Assembly: GCA_015061845.1 (NCBI GenBank)
Contig: SUVT01000023.1
Location: 1 to 32,537, forward strand
Reading direction: 5' to 3'
From: Lentisphaerota bacterium
Lineage (GTDB): Bacteria > Verrucomicrobiota > Lentisphaeria > Victivallales > UBA1829
DNA length: 32,537 nt
Numbering within the stretch: position 1 is the stretch's first letter; each line of letters opens with the position of its first letter. Below the pieces are notes generated by a model that was not told the DNA's origin, did no database searches, and saw only the letters and a list, made by a program, of their open reading frames with translations. Position numbers and translations under genes: made by a program. Below, in pieces: positions 17,051 to 24,992 of this stretch.

Positions 17051-20000
17051 TTATTTATTTTTCAATTCAAAATGATAATCCTGAACATTGATTTCAGAGC
17101 CTTCAAGGATCATGAAATTCGGGCGGATCTGCTTGATTCCGGGATCTGTGACCGGAACTGTCACTTCATACTCTTTTTCATCCGGCGTCAGTTTGATATA
17201 TTTTCCCGCACTTTTCACCCCTTGATAACCGTAATTCGTGTAGGTGAAATATCCGATCTTGACCTGTCCTTTTCCCGATGCTTTGAACTTGATCAGAGCC
17301 GTATCTCCGGCTTTGACCCTGATGGCATCCGGCTGGAAGTAAAAGAAAAACTTTGTCCCTTTCAGAAGAACATTGTTCTTTCCGATCGTAACAAATTTTG
17401 CCGTTTCCGGGCGCAGCTTCGGATCGGCGATCAGCCATTTTGCAAATGGAATTTCCAGTCCGGGCGCAACTGCCGCAACCGGCTTTCCTGTGTCGATCTG
17501 ATAATCTGTAATGTTCATCTCTGCTCCAACAGGAACAATGAACAGCGGGCGGATCTGAACGATTTTCAGATCCGTGATTTTAAATTGCACCTCGTGAATT
17601 TGAATATCTTTTCCGACAGCAACGGGTTTTGAGTTGACTTTTGAACCTGCGTAACCTTTTCCGGTGTAGGAGAAGAATCCTGCCGAGGGCTTCCCTTTTC
17701 CGTTCGCTTTGAAGCGGATCGTTACGACATCTCCGGTCTTGACCGGGATCGGTGCGACCTGGAAATAGATCATATACTGTTTTCCGGTCAGCGCAACGCC
17801 TTTTTTATTGGTCTTGCAATACTGTGCCATCTCTTTCCGTTGTTTCGGATTGGCAAGAGTCCATTCAGAAAACGGCGTTTTTTCATTGCGCTTCACGACC
17901 GGTTTCGCTTTCGGTGCTTCGACTGTCTTTTCGACCGTGACCTTGCAGTCATAAATCGCAACCTTTCCACCTTTACCGACGGAAATAACATGTCTTGCAC
18001 TCTTCACACCGTCAAGTTTTACAGGGAATCTCAGCTGATACTGCTGAACTTTATCTGTCAGTTTGACACTCTGCCAGACCTGACCAGCCATATTGTAAGC
18101 ATAATCTCTGTTCAGGAAGAATCCTGTGCTGAACTCGCCGGAACCGGATGCCGTGAAGGTGAGGACGACCGTTTGACCTTTGACTGCATCTGTGCTGCGT
18201 TCGTGCATGAACAGGTGCTTTTTCCCATATCCGGTGAACTCGATCCCGCTGTGACGGTTCAGGAGCTTCATTGTTTTTTCGTAATAGGGGAGACGGTCCT
18301 TGTAATTGACCAGCACCCAATCCTGCCCGAATGGCGGATCCGGCAGTTTGACATTCGGCGGGTTGCCGAGAACAAACATACGGTAGCCCATTTTCGGGAT
18401 GGTCAGCGTAATGGTATCACCATTCGCTTTCAGCGGCGTTCTGTCGGGCCAGTTGATGTACTGTCCGGGCTTGACGTTCAGAATATTCCGGTTGATCCGG
18501 ATCGTTCCGGTGCGGTCGAGTTTCTCTTTGCTCAGGTTTGCTGCGACAAAAAGCACACTTCCGTTATCGTGTTTGTAAGCGGAAATATAGATATCTTTCA
18601 TGTCTGTTGTTGCGGGCGGGACATCATCGAAATAGGCATAGAAATCACTGTTGCCGTAATCGAAAAGATCCAATTCCCGGCGGATACGGTCCATTTCATG
18701 ACCGTTGCACCACAGACGGCAGATCGCGAAGTCATGAACCATACCGATCGCCATCAATTCCCGTGTCGGTTCTACTGCAGAGACGAATTTTCCCCGGTAT
18801 TCCGGCAGGAAGAACGGCGCAAGCCCCCACTGTCTTCCGATAAATTCAGCGCGGACCGTTTCAAGGTTCATCACTTCCATGTAGGTCTTGTTCTGAACCA
18901 GCGCGGCAAAGGGGTGTTCCCCGTCAAAATAACCATCGACCCAGCTCAAGGCGGCAATGTTCATTTTTGCAGACATGTGCGCCCAGATCCAGGTGTCCCA
19001 CGGCTGTTTTTTGATGACGGTATAGAGCCGTTTGAACAGATTTCTCTGCGCCCGGATGGGGTAAGTCGGATAGTAGATCCCGTTCTCTTCATAACCTGTT
19101 CCGGCATGTTTTCCGGCATAGGCATAGGGATGGAACTGGTCATAATACAAACCGTTGAGTTTGTGGGTTTCGATATATTTCTTTGCATGCCACAGGACGA
19201 AATCGGCATAACCTTTCGCAGCAGGGGAGGCGCAATACCATGTTTCGGGCCAGCCGGAACGAAGAATCGCAGGATCTTCAAAGCCGAACCACCAGTATTT
19301 CTTGAAGAAAATACTTTCCGGCATCCGTTCTGTAATAAAGGTCGGTGCGGTATAGGGAGTTACACGGATTCCCCGTTTCTGACGTGCGGCGACTTCGTGG
19401 GAGAACCGCTCCGGATGGGCTGCCCGGTAAAATCCGCAGCCGTCAGACTGAAGCGGCATCATAATGAATTCCAGATTCTTGCCGACACCGTAAGTCCGGA
19501 CTTTCCGTGCTTTCCGTGCATCGTAATTTTTCACAGGCGTTGCCATAAGCATGAACGAAAGATTCCAGTTCTTCTTGATCTTCTGTCCCTGTTTGACAAC
19601 ATTCAAACGCAGGGTGACAGCATCGTTGGAACGGACAAATTCGACCGCATTTCCTTTTTTGTTGGGCCACATTTCATCGGATTCGCAGCACCAGAAGAGA
19701 CCGCGATAGTTGTCGCCCAGCCATGCGAAAGGACGCCATTCGCTTGTTTCCACAACCCCGTTACCGGCAGGAACTCCTTTGGGAAGAACAACTTTGAATA
19801 CACTGAAAAGGTGTCTGTAAAGCGCATTGTTTTTATTGACCGGAAGTTCCAGAGAAAGCGCATCGAAGGGCAGGGGCTTGTTGTTCAGCGGTTTCACTGT
19901 TATATAAATAAATCCGTCATATTCCATTTCGCTGCGGATCTCAAATTCTGTCGAGGCTGCCTGGATTTTTCCGACGATCGTTGCTTTCGTATCAGTAACT

Positions 20001-20923
20001 TTTTCAAACTTCACGCCCTTTGCTTTCCAGTTCAGCGGTTTCCCGTTTTTGGACATTTTGAGCGTGATGGGTGATTTCAGGATCGCTTTCCCTTTGGAAA
20101 TGATCTGATCGGGCAGACCGTGCGCGCCGAAAATATATTCCCGGTTGAGACAGAAGAGAGAATTTCCCTTTCTTTTGATGGGTGTCCACGGCGGAAGGAC
20201 TTCATCTTCCATCCCGATCTTGTTGCCCATCCATTCCAGAGAGGGGATCGTCATGGAAGACTTGACCTGAATCTTCTTCCCTCCGTTCATTGCAAGATCA
20301 GCAACGATGGGCATGCCCCCGGGCTTATGAGGTTTGGGAAGAGCTAATGTTGTGCTTGCAATGGTACTGCCTCTGCGGAATTTCAATGCACCTTTCTTAC
20401 CGTTGAATGTTACTGCTCCATGAACCATTTCAGCCGGAACACCGGTCTGCTTCAAATCGGTTGTGACCGTGATGGTATTGTCATCGGGGTCGACGGTATA
20501 AGTCAATTTGACTTTTTCCGGTACGAATTGAGCGGCGGGAGCTTTTTCAGCCACTTCAAGGTTCACGAAGATATCGAAAAAGAATTGTCCATCCAGTCTG
20601 ACCATTCCTGCCATGCTGTATCTTCCCGGCGGCGGCATGGGGAGAACGCAGGAGGCTTTCCCGTTGACAAATTTTTCCTGTTTCCGGAATTTTGTTCCCT
20701 GAATATAACATTCCAGCAGGATCTTGCTGTCCGGAACCGGAGTATTTCCGGTGTCAAAGGTGATAAAAACCTTTTTCTGAGCGTAATCCACATAAAATTC
20801 CATTTTGCTTGCTTCCTGACAAAGAGGATGCAGAGCCGGAACATTTTTCTGTTCTGCATTGACAGCAAACGCAAAAACAGTCAAACAGAAAACAAAAACA
20901 GCAATCAGACGTGAGTGGTACAT
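17051..20923 (-). CDS. Exported DUF6067/glycosidase-like protein with three C-terminal beta modules, paralogue 2 (1290 aa)
   Basis: The signal peptide is MYHSRLIAVFVFCLTVFAFA with cleavage near AVNA-EQ. The mature protein is collinear with the downstream 1273-aa paralogue: NVPALHPLCQEAS, EDEVLPPWTPIKRKGNSLFC, AWLGDNYRGLFWCCESDEMW, NGLYYDQFHPYAYAG (Asp595), WVDGYFDGEHPFAAL. Three C-terminal modules start near residues 860, 1015 and 1158. The most different stretch is just before the barrel core (FIMMPLQSDGCGFYRAAHPE here, FNSLSNTTGSGFMQAADPQY in the paralogue), suggesting altered substrate loops. It lies 33 bp after the pseudopilin gene and has only a weak AAAGA-type ribosome binding site. It probably degrades or binds the same class of polysaccharide as its paralogue. 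Confidence 0.75.
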   Translation of the reverse strand: MYHSRLIAVFVFCLTVFAFAVNAEQKNVPALHPLCQEASKMEFYVDYAQKKVFITFDTGNTPVPDSKILLECYIQGTKFRKQEKFVNGKASCVLPMPPPGRYSMAGMVRLDGQFFFDIFVNLEVAEKAPAAQFVPEKVKLTYTVDPDDNTITVTTDLKQTGVPAEMVHGAVTFNGKKGALKFRRGSTIASTTLALPKPHKPGGMPIVADLAMNGGKKIQVKSSMTIPSLEWMGNKIGMEDEVLPPWTPIKRKGNSLFCLNREYIFGAHGLPDQIISKGKAILKSPITLKMSKNGKPLNWKAKGVKFEKVTDTKATIVGKIQAASTEFEIRSEMEYDGFIYITVKPLNNKPLPFDALSLELPVNKNNALYRHLFSVFKVVLPKGVPAGNGVVETSEWRPFAWLGDNYRGLFWCCESDEMWPNKKGNAVEFVRSNDAVTLRLNVVKQGQKIKKNWNLSFMLMATPVKNYDARKARKVRTYGVGKNLEFIMMPLQSDGCGFYRAAHPERFSHEVAARQKRGIRVTPYTAPTFITERMPESIFFKKYWWFGFEDPAILRSGWPETWYCASPAAKGYADFVLWHAKKYIETHKLNGLYYDQFHPYAYAGKHAGTGYEENGIYYPTYPIRAQRNLFKRLYTVIKKQPWDTWIWAHMSAKMNIAALSWVDGYFDGEHPFAALVQNKTYMEVMNLETVRAEFIGRQWGLAPFFLPEYRGKFVSAVEPTRELMAIGMVHDFAICRLWCNGHEMDRIRRELDLFDYGNSDFYAYFDDVPPATTDMKDIYISAYKHDNGSVLFVAANLSKEKLDRTGTIRINRNILNVKPGQYINWPDRTPLKANGDTITLTIPKMGYRMFVLGNPPNVKLPDPPFGQDWVLVNYKDRLPYYEKTMKLLNRHSGIEFTGYGKKHLFMHERSTDAVKGQTVVLTFTASGSGEFSTGFFLNRDYAYNMAGQVWQSVKLTDKVQQYQLRFPVKLDGVKSARHVISVGKGGKVAIYDCKVTVEKTVEAPKAKPVVKRNEKTPFSEWTLANPKQRKEMAQYCKTNKKGVALTGKQYMIYFQVAPIPVKTGDVVTIRFKANGKGKPSAGFFSYTGKGYAGSKVNSKPVAVGKDIQIHEVQFKITDLKIVQIRPLFIVPVGAEMNITDYQIDTGKPVAAVAPGLEIPFAKWLIADPKLRPETAKFVTIGKNNVLLKGTKFFFYFQPDAIRVKAGDTALIKFKASGKGQVKIGYFTYTNYGYQGVKSAGKYIKLTPDEKEYEVTVPVTDPGIKQIRPNFMILEGSEINVQDYHFELKNK
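17054..18346 (-). repeat. Three tandem C-terminal beta modules within the 1290-aa protein
   Basis: Modules start near residues 860 (18346), 1015 (17880) and 1158 (17452). Modules 2 and 3 share TPFSEWTLANPKQRKEMAQ against IPFAKWLIADPKLRPETAK, then YFQ, VKxGD, FKAxGKG, and IVQIRPLFIVP against IKQIRPNFMIL. Module 1 carries TFTASGSGEFSTGFFLNRDY. The order matches the modules in the neighbouring paralogue. Confidence 0.6.
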
Positions 20924-20956
20924 AAAATCAATCTTTCTATCTTTGGATCAATCTCT

Positions 20957-21601
20957 TCAGAGATCCCATCCTTTGTTGTTGGTGTCTTCAGTTTGGGCTT
21001 CGGACAGTGATTCAACATGACCATCCAGAAAGGACATATTTCCTCTGTTGCCGTGGGGCGCAAAGAAATTCGTGACATATTTGTTCGTCGTAAGTGTCGT
21101 TCTCTTGCAGAAATACTGGTTGGAGTTGTTGAATGTTCTGACATCCGGATAATTGTTGCAGACGCATCCTGACATGTAATACATTCCGGAGGGGCGTTTG
21201 AAATAATTTATTTTCCGGGGCGTGTTATTGAAATTCGGGTAACAGAGAGCAAGAGAAGATCCTTGCCAGATCTTTCCGGCACTGGAATAGGTGAATTTTG
21301 TATCAGGGCATTTTGATTGGCTCTGATCACTGGGCAGATATTTGAGAGATCTCAAAGCGCCGCGCCATTCTCCATATTGGGGAACACTCAAAGTTGCCCA
21401 GACACACCAGTCTTCGTTGTCGGTGGAATACTGAAGGATCCCAAGCATAGATTGTTTCTGCATATTCATACAATCAGAGCTGCGTCCTTTCTGTCTTGCT
21501 GTATTCAATGCCGGCAAGAGCATCCCCGCAAGAATTGCGATAATGGCAATCACAACGAGCAGTTCGATCAAGGTGAACATTTGCTTTTTTGAGCTTCTCA
21601 T
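20957..21601 (-). CDS. Type II secretion-type pseudopilin (prepilin N-terminus, H-X9-DG motif)
   Basis: This 214-aa protein starts MRSSKKQM, then [18 protein letters not shown] and [16 protein letters not shown]. This is the positively charged leader, the cleavage/methylation segment with Glu5, and the hydrophobic helix of prepilin-peptidase substrates. The globular part is rich in aromatic residues and cysteines. Near the C-terminus [15 protein letters not shown] is an exact H-X9-DG motif, found in the large pseudopilin families of Planctomycetota and Lentisphaerota. It should be processed and anchored at the inner membrane as a pseudopilus component. The start has AAGGAGA 7-8 nt upstream, 11 bp after the LacI gene, and the exported 1290-aa gene follows. 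A role in secreting or tethering the encoded exported proteins is inference. Confidence 0.9.
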   Translation of the reverse strand: MRSSKKQMFTLIELLVVIAIIAILAGMLLPALNTARQKGRSSDCMNMQKQSMLGILQYSTDNEDWCVWATLSVPQYGEWRGALRSLKYLPSDQSQSKCPDTKFTYSSAGKIWQGSSLALCYPNFNNTPRKINYFKRPSGMYYMSGCVCNNYPDVRTFNNSNQYFCKRTTLTTNKYVTNFFAPHGNRGNMSFLDGHVESLSEAQTEDTNNKGWDL

Positions 21602-21612
21602 CTTCTCTCTCC

Positions 21613-22674
21613 TTAATGTTTTGTTATATTACTTCTTTTGTGTGCTTTTTGTATTTTTACAGACTCCCTTAATACAAGGGAGACCGGTATCAACTGGTTT
21701 TGACTGCTGCGGATATTTTTCTTTTCGATTACATCCGCAATGGAGTCTGTTGCGATTTTTCCCAATTTTTCAAAATCCTGTGCAACTGTCGTGAGCATCG
21801 GAAAGGACGTTTCTGAAATCATGGAACCGCCGAATCCGATGAGCGAAAATGTTTCAGGTACGGAAAAACCTTTGAAAAATGCAATATTGTTCAGCGCAGA
21901 TGCCAGAACGTCAGACTCACAGATTACTCCATCCGCTTTTGTTTCAATGATCTCCTGCAGAACATTTTCCATATATTTCCGGTCATGTGCCCGACTGTAA
22001 TCTACAGGAAGAATAAACGGTTCCGGTTCATCGGGATAAAAACTTCTGATCCCTTCACAAAAACCATGAATACGTCTGGTTTTATATTCAATATCCGGGA
22101 TTTTTCTGCTCTTTCCGCTGAACGCATAAACCAGTTTTTTATGTCCGCTTTCTTTCATGAAACCCACTGCATCTCTGATTCCGGAGGCATCATCAGTCGT
22201 GATCCCGATCCCGTCTGGATTGCTCAGGTTGACCGTGCCAAAGGGGATCTTTTCCCGTACCAAATCAGCGAGAAACGGCTCCAGCTGACTCAATTTAGAA
22301 ACGTGAAAAATCACTCCTGCAACACGCCAGCCCATCAGTTTGCGCATCAGTTTTTCCGGAGATTCCCCGATGTGATGAACTGTCAGAGTGTAACCTCTTC
22401 TGCTGGCTGCTTCGATCACTCCGTTCTGGATTCGTCCGGTATATTCCACTGTCCCCATGTCGGAGTGAATAAATGCCAGAACATTGCTGTGTTTTTTGCC
22501 GATGGAAGCCGCCATCTGATTTTTGCTGTAACCGAGCCGCAACGCCGTTTCCAGAATCAGTTTCCGGGTCTCCGGCCGCAAAGATTGAGCCCGGGGATGA
22601 TCATTCAGAACCTGTGAAACAGAACACAGGTTGATCCCCGTTTCTCTTGAAATATCTTTCAGCGTAACAGCCAT
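21613..22674 (-). CDS. LacI-family transcriptional regulator
   Basis: This 353-aa protein begins [20 protein letters not shown], a LacI helix-turn-helix, with hinge [20 protein letters not shown]. The sensor domain follows: [57 protein letters not shown] and FSLIGFGG. The start has AAAGGG 7 nt upstream, 15 bp after the GHL6-like gene. It is encoded inside the operon whose promoter is overlapped by a 24-bp palindrome with the LacI-type core AAACGTTT, so it is the obvious candidate ligand of that operator. The inducer is unknown but is probably a sugar released by the operon's glycosidases. Confidence 0.92.
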   Translation of the reverse strand: MAVTLKDISRETGINLCSVSQVLNDHPRAQSLRPETRKLILETALRLGYSKNQMAASIGKKHSNVLAFIHSDMGTVEYTGRIQNGVIEAASRRGYTLTVHHIGESPEKLMRKLMGWRVAGVIFHVSKLSQLEPFLADLVREKIPFGTVNLSNPDGIGITTDDASGIRDAVGFMKESGHKKLVYAFSGKSRKIPDIEYKTRRIHGFCEGIRSFYPDEPEPFILPVDYSRAHDRKYMENVLQEIIETKADGVICESDVLASALNNIAFFKGFSVPETFSLIGFGGSMISETSFPMLTTVAQDFEKLGKIATDSIADVIEKKNIRSSQNQLIPVSLVLRESVKIQKAHKRSNITKH

Positions 22675-22689
22675 TCCGGGACCCTTTGT

Positions 22690-24654
22690 TTAATATTCCA
22701 AAACCGCCAATCCGTAACCGTTGATCGAAGGAACCGTAAACACTGCATGGTCTCCTTCCTGTTGGAACGGGATCTCTTCTCCGTTGGGTGCAAGATAAAC
22801 CCGTTTGACTTTCTTTCCGTCAAGACGCAGGTTGATCTTGATATTGAATGCATCCAGCGCTTCTTCCACAATCAGCATTTCTCCCCGTTTTTCGGGCAGA
22901 TAGTTCAGCAGATGCACCATGAGCCGTCCGGGCTGTTCCGAAACGATCGCTCTGCCGAATGATGGAAGTCCGGAGTCGATTTTCAGCATCGGATCCGCAA
23001 GAAGATGTTCCAGCATCACCTTGCAGATATCCCGGAGTTCCACCAGTGCAGCTGTATTGTAACCGTCAAACAGCTTGCCGGAGCAATAGGCGACCTGATC
23101 GGTGAATGTGACAAACGGAAGATCTGTCACCCCGTTCGGCGGCGTATAGAAGTAGGAATAAACGCCATCCCATTTGTGATCATAGTAGGGAGCAACGATA
23201 TTTCCGGCGACAACAGTTCCCGGCAGAGCTTCCGTTTCCACACAGTCAGAATAAACGGAAAGGGGCAGGGCAGGGATAACATCTTTATAATCACCGGTCA
23301 TAGTGAAATATGCCGGATTGAAAGTTTTCTCTTTCCGGAACCTGACACCCCATTCCTTTTCCAAACAGAACTGTTTTTTTTCCGGATCCAGTCCGGATTC
23401 CCCTGTTGCAAGGATCTTTCCGCCGGATTTCAGGAACTCTGCGATTTTTGCCTGAAGATCCTCTGTCAGCAGAATGTCATCGGGAAGAACAAGCACTTTG
23501 TACTTTGACCAGTCATTCCGGGGATCAACGCAATCGAACTGCATTTTCAGTTCAGAGAATACCCGGACTGCCATTTTCATACTGTTTGTTGCAAGACCGC
23601 CGGAGAAGAGGATCGCCATATCGACCGGGTTGACTGCATCACGGTACCAGGGATCATACTGTTTTACGGTACTGTAAATTTTTTTCAGACGGTCCACGAT
23701 CCCCCGATGGTAAACTCCGCTGGGGTGAATGTGGTCCCCGATATTCGGGCGCATACCGTTTGCTCGTCCCAGGAAAAGGTCATATTCAACGGCTGCTGCG
23801 GTTCTGAGACTTCCGAAGTCTCCCCAGGCGTAAAATCTTCCGGTCATATTGAAAACAGGTTCATCTTTGGCAACAGTTCTCAGATAGCGAGACCGGAGCG
23901 GAAGCGCATCATAGCCCCAGTTGGGATAGGTGGGCAGACATTCACATTCAAGATAAGAACCGTACTTCAAGTTGTCACGGGCGGAAAGTCCCAGACAGTA
24001 CATCAGAAGATCATCTTTTCGCGGTTGTACGATATCAGAGATCTCCTGTGCGAGACTTTTCGCAGAAAGCTGTGCAAATTCTTCTGCATCTTTATCGTTT
24101 TCAGGATCCATTCCGAGTTTTTTCATGCCTTCGATACAGTGGCGGCAGTAGCAGGGGAAGGCATTGAAGCTGTCAAGCAGAAAACCGGAGACCGGATATT
24201 TCTCTTTGACTTCTTTGATCAAGCTCAGGATATACTGTCTGTAAGGTGAGTTGATGCACATGATACGGGCGTAGGGCGTGATCATGCTGTGCATGACTTC
24301 CGGATGGAAAAATTCTCCGTTCTTTCCGATCTGGCACCAGTCGGGATGCTGGACACCATCTTCATTGCTGAGTCCGCAGTTGAGGTAAGCCGTAACTTTT
24401 ACCCCTCTTTTCCGGCAGGCGGCAACAAGATCACCGAAATAATCATGTCCGGGCTTCATAGACGGATGGCGGATCCCGATTTTCGTATCATAATAACAGA
24501 ATCCCTGATTGCATTTTGCAGGGAATCCCACCAGTTCCGCTCCGATTTCTTTTACAGAATCAGCAAAGAGTTCCGCATCGAATTTATGCCCCACATCAGG
24601 ACACGCCTGCATGGTATGGTTATCAAAAAATAAAACATATTCCGGATGAGCCAT
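22690..24654 (-). CDS. Cytoplasmic glycosidase-like protein, GHL6-type barrel plus GH42-like trimerisation domain
   Basis: This 654-aa protein has no signal peptide. The N-terminal barrel has GFCYYDTKIGIRHPSMKPGH and LVAACRKRGVKVTAYLNCGL, which match my recollection of hypothetical glycosyl hydrolase family 6 (GHL6). VSGFLLDSFNAFPCYCRHC supplies a candidate catalytic Asp and a Cys/His cluster. FNMTGRFYAWGDFGSL and GRANGMRPNIGDHIHPSG are further barrel segments. Residues about 342-480 (DMAILFSGGLATNSMKMAVR, KVLVLPDDILLTEDL) look like the GH42 trimerisation domain, and a beta domain ends the protein. AGGAGA lies 7 nt before the start. It is the first gene after a strong, operator-controlled promoter and should act on imported oligosaccharides. 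Substrate and exact mechanism are unknown. Confidence 0.78.
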   Translation of the reverse strand: MAHPEYVLFFDNHTMQACPDVGHKFDAELFADSVKEIGAELVGFPAKCNQGFCYYDTKIGIRHPSMKPGHDYFGDLVAACRKRGVKVTAYLNCGLSNEDGVQHPDWCQIGKNGEFFHPEVMHSMITPYARIMCINSPYRQYILSLIKEVKEKYPVSGFLLDSFNAFPCYCRHCIEGMKKLGMDPENDKDAEEFAQLSAKSLAQEISDIVQPRKDDLLMYCLGLSARDNLKYGSYLECECLPTYPNWGYDALPLRSRYLRTVAKDEPVFNMTGRFYAWGDFGSLRTAAAVEYDLFLGRANGMRPNIGDHIHPSGVYHRGIVDRLKKIYSTVKQYDPWYRDAVNPVDMAILFSGGLATNSMKMAVRVFSELKMQFDCVDPRNDWSKYKVLVLPDDILLTEDLQAKIAEFLKSGGKILATGESGLDPEKKQFCLEKEWGVRFRKEKTFNPAYFTMTGDYKDVIPALPLSVYSDCVETEALPGTVVAGNIVAPYYDHKWDGVYSYFYTPPNGVTDLPFVTFTDQVAYCSGKLFDGYNTAALVELRDICKVMLEHLLADPMLKIDSGLPSFGRAIVSEQPGRLMVHLLNYLPEKRGEMLIVEEALDAFNIKINLRLDGKKVKRVYLAPNGEEIPFQQEGDHAVFTVPSINGYGLAVLEY

Positions 24655-24691
24655 GATCTTTCTCCTGGATGATTTTTCATTTGTAACTCTA

Positions 24692-24715
24692 ATCAGGCTA
24701 AACGTTTAGCCTGAT
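24692..24715. promoter_or_regulatory. Perfect 24-bp palindromic operator (LacI-family type)
   Basis: The half ATCAGGCTAAAC is followed directly by its exact reverse complement, centred between 24703 and 24704. The core AAACGTTT with central CpG is typical of LacI-family operators. It starts 3 bp downstream of the -10 box and covers the predicted transcription start, so bound repressor would block initiation. The LacI regulator at 21613-22674 in the same operon is the likely binder. Confidence 0.85.
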
Positions 24716-24718
24716 ATT

Positions 24719-24747
24719 ACTATATCCTGTCATTTGTAAAAAGTCAA
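24719..24747 (-). promoter_or_regulatory. Sigma70 promoter of the GHL6-LacI-pseudopilin-paralogue operon
   Basis: On the minus strand TTGACT (24747-24742) and TATAGT (24724-24719) are separated by exactly 17 bp. The predicted start is near 24712, inside the palindromic operator. The five genes down to 13212 follow with gaps of 11-33 bp and no visible terminator, suggesting one transcript of about 11.5 kb. Confidence 0.8.
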
Positions 24748-24803
24748 GGATTATCTAAAAAATAATATTAAAAATTCCAGCAAAAAATGTTTTAAAAGAG
24801 GTT

Positions 24804-24828
24804 CAGGGGATATCGTTTTTTTCCCCTG
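24804..24828 (-). terminator. Weak hairpin after the 1037-aa gene; possible terminator
   Basis: CAGGGGA and TCCCCTG form a 7-bp stem with an 11-nt loop, followed on the minus strand by a T-rich stretch. It lies about 165 bp after the stop at 24993 and before the next promoter. The rest of the gap, 24829-24992, shows no gene or site I can support. Confidence 0.35.
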
Positions 24829-24992
24829 TCATTCTTGTTATGTCTCAGCCGAGCAGAAGAATCTGGAAAGAAAAGGCAAGAAATTAACTGTTACTTCAGA
24901 GCTGCAAAGCTGGCATATTCACGTTTGCGCCATAGACTTCACAGCCCTGAAAATCAGAAATATTGTGAAAAATCTTTACAAGCTGGAAATGC

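Noticed and set aside
17840-20074. A 744-codon plus-strand open frame opposite the 1290-aa gene
   Set aside because: The minus-strand frame has a signal peptide, a full-length paralogue and conserved motifs. The plus frame reads as antisense of those domains, and a similar long antisense frame (15504-17024) lies opposite the paralogue, as expected from shared codon bias.
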